A stretch of 28,082 bases of DNA from a virus: positions 1-28,082 of IMG/VR virus record IMGVR_UViG_3300022539_000614. One strand, given 5' to 3'. The position numbers were made by a program, and so were the translations under genes. Below the pieces are notes generated by a model that saw only the letters and a list, made by a program, of their open reading frames with translations, made no database searches and had not been told where the DNA came from. Positions 1 through 6,662 of the stretch are shown piece after piece; position 1 is the stretch's first letter; every line of letters starts with the position of its first letter.

Positions 1-1
1 T

Positions 2-1462
2 GAGAATGTAACAATTAGTGCTACTATTGATGGTGATGCTGTGATTGATACTGCTAATGTTAGTTTCTATACACTAATACAAGGTGAAGCTGTTACTAAT
101 GCATATGAATATTTTGGTAATCTTATGGTTATTGAAAATGCATCTGAATTTGAAATGAAAGAAACTAGTATTCTATTTACTAATGAATCAGATTCAAAAT
201 TAAAGTTCATTTCAAGAAATCCAGGTTCATGGGCAAGTGATATTGAAATAGCTATAGCTAATCCATCTGCATTCGGAGTTAATTCATTTGCATTTGAAGA
301 TATTATATTAGATGATTTATTTGAATATATACCATTAGGAACTGAAGTAGGTATAATCATTAAAATAGGTGATAATATTGTTGAAACATGGACTGTAGAT
401 TTTGATGAAACTGCAAAAGATCATAATAATAAATCAACTTATGTCGAAACTCTTATTAATAATGGTTCTAATTATATATTCGTAATAGATAATACTTCAG
501 TTTCTGATGTAAAAAATTATTGTTATTCGGTAAATAGTGTTTCTGGAAATACAATAGAATTGTTTTTTGGGTCTGATTCTAGTATTCAATCAGATGATTT
601 AGAAAATGCATTTGAAATTTTTGAAAATAAAGAAGAATTAGATATTGATATTGTTATTGCTAATGAACTTGATGGTGGTGTAAGTGCTAAAAATCTTGTG
701 GATACTAGAAAAGATTGTATATCATTCATTGGTGCTAATTATAGTGATATTGTTGGTAAGAAATCTTCTATAATAATATCTAATCTAATAGATTGGAGAT
801 TAATAGGTGTTATTAATTACAATAACATGTTTGTTGTTGCATGTGGTAATTACAAATACCAATATGATAGATATAATGATAAATATCGTTGGATAAATAT
901 TGCAGGCGATATTGCTGGATTAAGAGCTGAAACTTCAATGAATAGAGCTTCTTGGTGGGCATCTGCTGGACTTGAAAGGGGACAGATTAAAAATGTCACT
1001 AAGTTAGCATTTAATCCTTCGCAGGGACAGAGAGATATTTTATATAAAAATAGTATTAATCCAATAGTTTCCTTTCCTAGTCAAGGTACGGTTATGTGGG
1101 GACAGAAAACATTACTTGCTAAGCCATCAAGTTTTGATAGGGTTAATGTTCGTGGTTTATTTAACACATTAGAAAGATCATTATCTAGGATGGCTAAATT
1201 TCAGATTATGGAATTCAACGATAATTTTACTAGAAATAGAATTATAAGTATGATTAAACCTTACTTATCATCTGTTCAAGCTGGACGTGGGATTCAAGAT
1301 TTTCTCGTAATTTGTGATGAAAGTAATAATACTCCCGATGTTATTTCTAAAAATCAGTTAATCGTTGATATTTACATTAAACCAACTTATGTAGCAGAAT
1401 TTATTCAGCTAAGATTTACGAATGCTGGTACTGATTCATTCTCAGAAGTCATAGGTGGGTAA
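2..1462 (+). CDS. gp18: Tail sheath protein (gp18-like), 3' part
   Basis: This is the C-terminal 486 residues of the contractile tail sheath subunit, which polymerises around the tail tube and contracts on infection. The reading frame is open to the left edge, so the start lies outside the window; a GTG at 41 is internal. Visible family signatures are RNPGSWASDIEIAI near residue 72 and, in the highly conserved C-terminal third, AFNPSQGQRDILYKN, VSFPSQGTVMWGQKTL, KPSSFDRVNVRGLF, SVQAGRGIQDF and CDESNNTPDV, ending in VIGG. T4 gp18 is 659 aa, so roughly 170 residues are missing. In T4 the next gene is the tail tube; here it is an endonuclease array, and the tube gene is about 17 kb away on the other strand. 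A hairpin terminator follows the stop. The family assignment is very secure. Confidence 0.96.
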   Translation, partial: ENVTISATIDGDAVIDTANVSFYTLIQGEAVTNAYEYFGNLMVIENASEFEMKETSILFTNESDSKLKFISRNPGSWASDIEIAIANPSAFGVNSFAFEDIILDDLFEYIPLGTEVGIIIKIGDNIVETWTVDFDETAKDHNNKSTYVETLINNGSNYIFVIDNTSVSDVKNYCYSVNSVSGNTIELFFGSDSSIQSDDLENAFEIFENKEELDIDIVIANELDGGVSAKNLVDTRKDCISFIGANYSDIVGKKSSIIISNLIDWRLIGVINYNNMFVVACGNYKYQYDRYNDKYRWINIAGDIAGLRAETSMNRASWWASAGLERGQIKNVTKLAFNPSQGQRDILYKNSINPIVSFPSQGTVMWGQKTLLAKPSSFDRVNVRGLFNTLERSLSRMAKFQIMEFNDNFTRNRIISMIKPYLSSVQAGRGIQDFLVICDESNNTPDVISKNQLIVDIYIKPTYVAEFIQLRFTNAGTDSFSEVIGG

Positions 1463-1484
1463 ATTTATTCTGTAAAATAAGTTT

Positions 1485-1507
1485 TAAGGAGTTCTTAGAA
1501 CTCCTTA
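1485..1507 (+). terminator. Hairpin terminator after tail sheath gene
   Basis: A perfect 10-bp inverted repeat (TAAGGAGTTC, 3-base loop, GAACTCCTTA) lies 22 bases after the sheath stop codon. The T-run that follows is weak (TTATTATA), so termination efficiency is uncertain. It would separate sheath transcription from the endonuclease genes. Confidence 0.65.
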
Positions 1508-1532
1508 TTATACTAAGTTCCGATTTTGAAAA

Positions 1533-1664
1533 TTAGTGATATGTTTTAAAATGCTTATTTAATAGTTTCTTTATTTTAGGTATCCTGCTTAACATAATCA
1601 TTATTAAAATTTCCAGTAAAATTACCTTTACAATAATCAATCCAATTCCGTTAGTGTAATTCAT
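1533..1664 (-). CDS. Possible 43-aa hydrophobic small protein (or frameshifted remnant)
   Basis: An ATG at 1664 (minus strand) has an AGGAAG Shine-Dalgarno-like sequence a few bases upstream and opens a 43-codon frame. The product is hydrophobic in its middle (IGLIIVKVILLEILIMIML) with a basic end (RIPKIKKLLNKHFK), so it could be a single-pass membrane peptide. The neighbouring frame over the same bases reads as a more protein-like, soluble sequence (NWIDYCKGNFTGNFNNDY, then VKQDT and stop) and would join the same ATG after a one-base shift. The stretch may therefore be the decayed remnant of a small gene. No family is recognised. Apart from this frame, the terminator and the late promoter, I see nothing in the 1463-1796 gap. 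Confidence 0.3.
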   Translation of the reverse strand: MNYTNGIGLIIVKVILLEILIMIMLSRIPKIKKLLNKHFKTYH

Positions 1665-1761
1665 ATAAACTTCCTAATAATATAAAATTTTATTTGTCTT
1701 TGACCTTTTTATCAAAAAAGTGTTGCGTGACGGGTTGTCCAACCAATAGATAATTATGGGT

Positions 1762-1769
1762 TATAAATA
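1762..1769 (+). promoter_or_regulatory. T4-type late promoter (TATAAATA)
   Basis: An exact TATAAATA octamer, the T4 late-promoter consensus, ends 27 bases upstream of the ATG of the first endonuclease-like gene. That gene has no evident Shine-Dalgarno. The octamer is common by chance in such AT-rich DNA, so the call rests on its position and strand. Confidence 0.55.
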
Positions 1770-1796
1770 TAATTATTTCAGCAACATCATTAGCCC

Positions 1797-3485
1797 ATGA
1801 ATTTAGAACTTTTTATAGATAATAATTTATTAAATAAGAATAAAAAATTAGAAGGTCAACGATTGACTGAAAACTGGTTCTATAAAAAAAATTTTACTAA
1901 AGAATTTGAATATTTTCAAAAACATAACATATTAAATTCTAAAAATCTCTACACGTATTTATATGACATTAACGATTTGTGTGAATGTGGGAATATGAAG
2001 AGATTTATTGGTTTTAGAGATGGATTTAAGAAGTATTGTAATAATTGTTCTAGAACAAAGTATAATTATATGAAAAGGCAAGGAACGAAAGAAAAACAAT
2101 TAAACAATATTATTAATTTCGTAAAAGACAAAAAAAATAATTATAGTATAAGCAAAATTAAAAAATTATCAGATAAAACTATTAAATTGGTAGAAAATAG
2201 AACTAAGTATTTAGATATTGCAAAAATATCAGAACGATTATATCATATAGAGCATAATCTTTATAAATTACCAAATTGTCGATTGTGTGGTAAAGAACAT
2301 AATAATTTTAAATATTCAAATCATGGTTACTTTAATTACTGTAAATTTAAATGTTCATACAAATATAATAGTGATGTTAGGCGAGAATCTATTCGTAGAA
2401 ATCATTATGAAAAATATAAGGAAAAATATAAATCTACTAATGATTACGACATTAGATTATTCACACTTGATGAATATCTAAATAGTAGTAATTGTTTTGT
2501 TGATTTTACACATAATAAATGCAATCACAAATATACCCTACCTCTTAAATATCAAGGACATTTGAAATGTCCAAAATGTTATCCGATAAGATCAAAAATC
2601 CAATATGAAATTTTTGAATGGTTATCGGAATTTAAAAAATCAAAATTTAATGATAGACAATTTATTAAACCGTTAGAATTAGATATTTTAACAGATACAT
2701 TTGCTATAGAATATGACAGTCTAATGTTTCATAGTACTGGTAAATCTAAACTTGGTATGTTTAATAATTTAATTGAGAATAGAAACTACCACATGAATAA
2801 AACTGAATTGTGTGAAGAACATAATTTACAATTATTCCGAATTTTTAGTAATGAGTGGATTAATAAACAATATATATGGAAAAGTGTAATTAAATCAAAA
2901 CTCGGTATTACCAAAAAGATTTTTGCTAGAAAATGTAGTATAGAAGAAATTAGTGCGGCTAAATCAAAAGAATTCCTAGTGAAAAATCATTTACAGGGAA
3001 GTATAAATTCTAAAGTTAAGATTGGATTATTCTATAATAGTGAAATTGTTTCTGTAATGACATTTGGAAAAAGTAGACGTTCTAAATGGAAAGGAGAAAA
3101 TAAATATGAATTATATAGATTTTGTACTAAATTGAATTATACTGTAGTTGGTGGTGCATCTAAACTACTAAAATACTTCGAGAGAAAATATAAACCCAGA
3201 TGTATAATTAGTTATGCTAATAGAAGATGGAGTACTGGTAATTTGTATAATAAAATTGGTTTTAAATTCATTGAAAATACAACTCCTAACTATTTCTATT
3301 TTAAAGGTGGTGATAATTCTATTTTATTATCGCGTGAAAGTTTTCAAAAACATAAACTAAAAGATAAACTAAAAATATTTGATCCAGATTTAACTGAAAC
3401 AGATAATATGTTTAATAATAACTATAGAAAAATATTTGATTGTGGCAATATGGTATATGTTAAACATTATGATACTTATATTTAG
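1797..3485 (+). CDS. Homing endonuclease-like protein, Zn-finger + EDxHD/Vsr-like nuclease, copy 1
   Basis: This 562-aa free-standing mobile-type endonuclease probably cuts phage genomes lacking it and spreads by recombination. Cys pairs (CECG about residue 62, CNNC about 80, CRLC about 161, CPKC about 258) form likely zinc-binding DNA-contact modules. The nuclease core lies around residues 270-355: LELDILTDTFAIEYD, with E305 and H312 in EYDSLMFHS, then YHMNKTELCEEHNLQLFRIF. This resembles the EDxHD (Vsr-fold) homing endonuclease group. The C-terminal domain (about 375-555; FARKCSIEEI, FYNSEIVSVMTFG, VVGGASKLLKYF, SYANRRWSTGN, YRKIFDCGN) is conserved in such phage proteins and recalls a GNAT-like fold; that last point is inference. 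It shares near-identical 3' DNA with the next gene. It lies between structural genes, typical of homing genes. Whether it is active cannot be judged. Confidence 0.8.
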   Translation: MNLELFIDNNLLNKNKKLEGQRLTENWFYKKNFTKEFEYFQKHNILNSKNLYTYLYDINDLCECGNMKRFIGFRDGFKKYCNNCSRTKYNYMKRQGTKEKQLNNIINFVKDKKNNYSISKIKKLSDKTIKLVENRTKYLDIAKISERLYHIEHNLYKLPNCRLCGKEHNNFKYSNHGYFNYCKFKCSYKYNSDVRRESIRRNHYEKYKEKYKSTNDYDIRLFTLDEYLNSSNCFVDFTHNKCNHKYTLPLKYQGHLKCPKCYPIRSKIQYEIFEWLSEFKKSKFNDRQFIKPLELDILTDTFAIEYDSLMFHSTGKSKLGMFNNLIENRNYHMNKTELCEEHNLQLFRIFSNEWINKQYIWKSVIKSKLGITKKIFARKCSIEEISAAKSKEFLVKNHLQGSINSKVKIGLFYNSEIVSVMTFGKSRRSKWKGENKYELYRFCTKLNYTVVGGASKLLKYFERKYKPRCIISYANRRWSTGNLYNKIGFKFIENTTPNYFYFKGGDNSILLSRESFQKHKLKDKLKIFDPDLTETDNMFNNNYRKIFDCGNMVYVKHYDTYI

Positions 3486-3524
3486 AAGTAGTAATAATCC
3501 CATTATATATTAATTAAATTTGTA
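3425..3524 (+). repeat. Direct repeat, copy 1: endonuclease 3' end plus downstream flank
   Basis: One hundred bases covering the end of the first endonuclease gene and 39 bases past its stop recur at 5259-5358 with about two mismatches. The non-coding flank is as well conserved as the coding part, which indicates recent segmental duplication or gene conversion. Confidence 0.9.
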
Positions 3525-3531
3525 ATATAAT

Positions 3532-5319
3532 ATGTGTAATATATGCAGTAAAGAATCTATAAATGATAATTGTTCAATTGAACATGGTATGGCATTTAGA
3601 TATTTGAAAAAATTCAAATTAAACAAAAGTTCAATACAAGAAATTGTTAATATTAAAACAAATTATACAATCAAAACTAAATATAAAATATGGCAAATGG
3701 GATTATCTATAGAACCAAGATGTTTAATTTGTGATTCTAAACTAACTTTTAAAAAAATAAATAATGAAGTTTTTCTATGTTCAAAAGAATGCAAAAATAA
3801 ATATAAAGAGAGTAATCAACACAAATGTGTATTATGCAATTTAATAAAATGCTATAGTAATTGTAGTTCAAAAAAAAGAGAACTTAAAAAATTCTCAATG
3901 AATGTTGATGAATATATTATTTTTCTACAAGAAAAATATAAAAATTATAATATTGAAGAAATATTACATTTAAATCGTTTATATATTAATAATTTAAATT
4001 CAGATCCAAAATGCAAATTCTGCGGAGCAATTCATCGAAAAAGTAGACATCAGAAATTTTCTCTATGTTGTTCAAAAGAATGTAGCAATGTTTATCAATC
4101 CAAAAAAGTATCATATAAAGAAATTTGTAAATATTACATAAATAAAGGTATATGTGAAAAATTTGTTCATAGTATTAATATTTATGAATTATCTAAAATA
4201 TATAATACTAAAAGAATAGATATCCATAAATGTGATTGTGGAAATTATAATATTGGTCTTAATCCATGTTGCATATTGAAAAAGAGATTTAATAATATAG
4301 AATATTTAAATAAAGATTATTTTAGATCATTCATTAAAAATAAATTATTCAATATTAAAAAAGCTATGAAATTCTATAATTGTTCAGAATCATCAATAAG
4401 ACGATTAAAAGCTAAATATAATATAGATGAAAGATGTAAAAATACTATTGAAGATGAATTGTATAATAAATTTAGTAAATACACAAAAATCAAAAGAAAT
4501 GACCGCATATTAATTAAACCAAAAGAGATAGACTTTTTATTTAATAATTTTGCTATTGAGTATAATGGATTAATGTGGCATAGTGATGGTAATTCAAAAA
4601 GTGCAAAATTTAATCATAAAAATAATAAAAATAAACACTTGAATAAAACTGAATTAGTTGAAGAAACAGGATATCAATTATTCCATATATTCGAGAATGA
4701 ATGGATTAATAATAAAGAAAAATGGATTTCTGTAATAAATAATAAATTAAATAATTCAAAGAAACTTTTTGCTAGAAAATGTACTATAGAAGAAATTGGT
4801 GCAACGAAATGTTCTGCATTCGAGGAAGCTAATCATCTTCAAGGTAAAGGTCTTAGTTCTATTAGAATTGGTCTATTCTACAATAGTGAAATTGTTTCTG
4901 TTATGACATTTGGTAAAAGTAGATTCAATAAGAAATATCAATTCGAATTAATTAGGTTCTGCACTAAGTTAAATACTACCGTTGTTGGTGGTGCATCTAA
5001 ACTACTAAAATACTTCGAGAGAAAATATAAACCCAGATCTATTATTAGTTACGCTAATAGAAGATGGAGTACAGGTAATCTATATGATAAATTGAATTTT
5101 ACATTTAGTCATAATAGTGGACCAAACTATTTCTATTTTAGAGTTGGTGAAAATATTCTTTATAGTAGAAATATGTTTCAAAAACATAAACTTAAAGATA
5201 AATTAAAATTATTTAATTCTGAGTTAACTGAGACAGAGAATATGTTCAATAATAGTTTTAGAAAAATATTTGATTGTGGCAATAAAGTATATGTTAAACA
5301 TTATGATACTTATATTTAG
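3532..5319 (+). CDS. Homing endonuclease-like protein, Zn-finger + HTH + EDxHD/Vsr-like nuclease, copy 2
   Basis: This 595-aa paralog of the preceding gene has more zinc-type Cys clusters in its N-terminal half (CNIC, CLIC, CSKEC, CVLC, CKFC, CSKEC, CDCG). They are followed by a helix-turn-helix-like segment near residue 282 (MKFYNCSESSIRRLKAKYNI) that would bind DNA. The nuclease core is KPKEIDFLFNNFAIEYNGLMWHS (split here: KPKEIDF, then E343 and H350 in EYNGLMWHS), followed by HLNKTELVEETGYQLFHIF. The C-terminal domain matches copy 1 closely, including a 55-bp stretch identical in DNA (4984-5038 versus 3147-3201). The N-terminal halves differ, so target recognition probably differs. The ATG at 3532 has no clear Shine-Dalgarno. 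It lies 46 bases after copy 1. The family is convincing; the specificity is unknown. Confidence 0.8.
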   Translation: MCNICSKESINDNCSIEHGMAFRYLKKFKLNKSSIQEIVNIKTNYTIKTKYKIWQMGLSIEPRCLICDSKLTFKKINNEVFLCSKECKNKYKESNQHKCVLCNLIKCYSNCSSKKRELKKFSMNVDEYIIFLQEKYKNYNIEEILHLNRLYINNLNSDPKCKFCGAIHRKSRHQKFSLCCSKECSNVYQSKKVSYKEICKYYINKGICEKFVHSINIYELSKIYNTKRIDIHKCDCGNYNIGLNPCCILKKRFNNIEYLNKDYFRSFIKNKLFNIKKAMKFYNCSESSIRRLKAKYNIDERCKNTIEDELYNKFSKYTKIKRNDRILIKPKEIDFLFNNFAIEYNGLMWHSDGNSKSAKFNHKNNKNKHLNKTELVEETGYQLFHIFENEWINNKEKWISVINNKLNNSKKLFARKCTIEEIGATKCSAFEEANHLQGKGLSSIRIGLFYNSEIVSVMTFGKSRFNKKYQFELIRFCTKLNTTVVGGASKLLKYFERKYKPRSIISYANRRWSTGNLYDKLNFTFSHNSGPNYFYFRVGENILYSRNMFQKHKLKDKLKLFNSELTETENMFNNSFRKIFDCGNKVYVKHYDTYI

Positions 5320-5358
5320 AAGTAGTAATAATCCCATTATATATTAATTAAATTTGTA
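5259..5358 (+). repeat. Direct repeat, copy 2: endonuclease 3' end plus downstream flank
   Basis: Second copy of the 100-base segment at 3425-3524. It spans the end of the second endonuclease gene and its flank, and leads into the remnant of a third gene in the same way that copy 1 leads into the second gene. Confidence 0.9.
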
Positions 5359-5472
5359 GTGTAATATATACAATAAAGAATCTAATAAATACTATTAAAT
5401 TCTATAATTGTTCAAAATCATCATTAAGACGATTAAAAGCTAAATATCATATTGATAACAACCAATATTAAT
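5359..5472 (+). pseudogene. Internally deleted remnant of a third endonuclease copy
   Basis: Directly after the repeat the sequence resembles the start of copy 2 (TGTAATATATRCARTAAAGAATCT region). It then jumps to a stretch matching the helix-turn-helix part of copy 2 near 4358-4430: in frame it reads KFYNCSKSSLRRLKAKYHID and then soon stops. The zinc-finger region between these two segments, and the whole nuclease and C-terminal domains, are missing. This is a dead third member of the array. The rest of the gap to 5506 shows nothing else. Confidence 0.8.
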
Positions 5473-5506
5473 TATTGTATAATTATTTTTCCTCAATGTT
5501 TAATAA

Positions 5507-5525
5507 TATAAATAAAATATAAATA
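5507..5525 (+). promoter_or_regulatory. Tandem T4-type late promoters for the tail-fibre module
   Basis: Two exact TATAAATA octamers (5507-5514 and 5518-5525) stand 11 bases apart, immediately upstream of the AGGA Shine-Dalgarno and ATG at 5544. Their position, strand and spacing fit late promoters driving the fibre operon. Doubling may raise expression, or one copy may be fortuitous in this AT-rich leader. Confidence 0.65.
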
Positions 5526-5543
5526 AAATAAGGAATTAATAAT

Positions 5544-5984
5544 ATGTCATTTTATCAATACTATAAATTTAAAGAAACTGGGGCTGCTCTTACAAGTGTT
5601 TCTGATTTTACAAATGCTTCGGTAGGTACCGAATTTGTACATAATAATGGCACAACTATTATTAAAGATTCAAGTGGTATTTACAATAGAGTTGGTATTC
5701 AGGACACAAGTTTTGGAGTAGCTGGCCAAGAACTTTCAATTTTTAATCCTGTTTTAGATGAAACTTACACAAATGAAACTCCTAATGCTATTCAATTATT
5801 TATTAATCTGGGTATATATCATAATAATTATTTTTTAACCATTGATGAGGTTGAGGTTGGTAGGTTCATAACCGATGTTGCTACTGATGGATATATAATA
5901 ACGTCATATATAATACCAAGTGGAGTAACATTTATATTTACTGGGTCTTCGATTGCTGGATCAACTTTTATGAGATATATGTAA
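5544..5984 (+). CDS. Probable tail fibre/adhesin-associated structural protein
   Basis: A 146-aa protein with a good Shine-Dalgarno (AGGA, 9 bases before ATG). It is rich in Thr, Ser, Gly, Asn, Ile and Val and looks like a beta-rich virion protein, with no Cys, signal peptide or membrane segment. I recognise no domain. It is the first gene of the late-promoted fibre module and is followed by a probable fibre-assembly chaperone. A short fibre, fibre tip or decoration role is likely from context only. Confidence 0.6.
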   Translation: MSFYQYYKFKETGAALTSVSDFTNASVGTEFVHNNGTTIIKDSSGIYNRVGIQDTSFGVAGQELSIFNPVLDETYTNETPNAIQLFINLGIYHNNYFLTIDEVEVGRFITDVATDGYIITSYIIPSGVTFIFTGSSIAGSTFMRYM

Positions 5985-5998
5985 AAAGGAATAAAATT

Positions 5999-6418
5999 AT
6001 GAAATACTACAAAAATAAAAATAATAAAGTTTATGCTTATGAAACTGAAGAATCATATGAGAAATTTGGTAAAGACTTAAATTTAACAAAAATATCCAAT
6101 GAGGAAAGACATAAGATTTTAAATCCTCCAAAAACCCAAGAAGAAAAAGTCAACGAGATAGCAAATTTAATCATATCTATTCATAATACAGAAACAAAAA
6201 ATACAAAATATTATTTTGGGTGGGGTTTTAAGAACGGTATAGAAAGTCTAGCAAGACATCCAAATCACCCAGATGCTTTAAAATTAAATAATTGGATAGA
6301 TGAATCGTGGAATCAAGCATCTATTTGGTTTAAGAAAATTACAAACAATGAGGTATCAATTGACTATTTTACAGAAGATAAAATCAGGGAAATTTTACCC
6401 AATGTTAATGATTTTTAA
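5999..6418 (+). CDS. Probable tail fibre assembly chaperone
   Basis: A 139-aa soluble, charged protein. The N-terminus (MKYYKNKNNKVYAYETEESY) resembles phage tail-fibre assembly chaperones, which often start with a short strand describing 'K-N-G-x-V-Y-A-Y' and then an acidic segment with a Pro/Glu stretch (ILNPPKTQEEKVNEI). The C-terminal half is a distinct region (residues about 60-139, YYFGWGFKNGIESLARHPNHPDA) that I cannot assign. It has an AGGAA ribosome site and lies 14 bases after the preceding gene and before the main fibre. Such chaperones help trimerise fibres and are not usually part of the virion. The assignment is moderately supported by sequence and context. Confidence 0.5.
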   Translation: MKYYKNKNNKVYAYETEESYEKFGKDLNLTKISNEERHKILNPPKTQEEKVNEIANLIISIHNTETKNTKYYFGWGFKNGIESLARHPNHPDALKLNNWIDESWNQASIWFKKITNNEVSIDYFTEDKIREILPNVNDF

Positions 6419-6433
6419 AATAGGGAATGAATA

Positions 6434-6661
6434 ATGATAGACGTTTTACTACAAGAAGATTGGAATGAGGTTTTAACTGGTGCTGGGTTCATTACTGTAA
6501 ATATGCCTTGCTTGTTCACATTTAAAGAAAGTCCTACACTTACTGATATTCACTTTACAACAAATGCACAAATATATGGTAAAGAAGGTCTTACATTATA
6601 TATCAAAAATCCAAATATTAGTCCTGAGAATAAATTATTGACTTACGCAAAGGAGCCTTAA
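6434..6661 (+). CDS. Small fibre-module protein of unknown function
   Basis: A 75-aa protein with an AGGGA ribosome site, ending one base before the ATG of the large fibre gene, so it is probably translationally linked to it. The sequence (ITVNMPCLFTFKESPTLTDI, then YGKEGLTLYIKNP) suggests a small beta protein. I recognise no family. Its place directly before the fibre suggests a fibre-associated or structural role. Confidence 0.55.
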   Translation: MIDVLLQEDWNEVLTGAGFITVNMPCLFTFKESPTLTDIHFTTNAQIYGKEGLTLYIKNPNISPENKLLTYAKEP

Positions 6662-6662
6662 A

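Noticed and set aside
67-360. 97-aa minus-strand open frame
   Set aside because: Antisense to the well-conserved sheath gene; it is the mirror of coding sequence with no independent start signal or known product.
1735-1746. GGTTG-TC-CAACC mini-hairpin upstream of the first endonuclease, considered as part of a tRNA or intron
   Set aside because: No cloverleaf, T-arm or group I core elements could be found around it.
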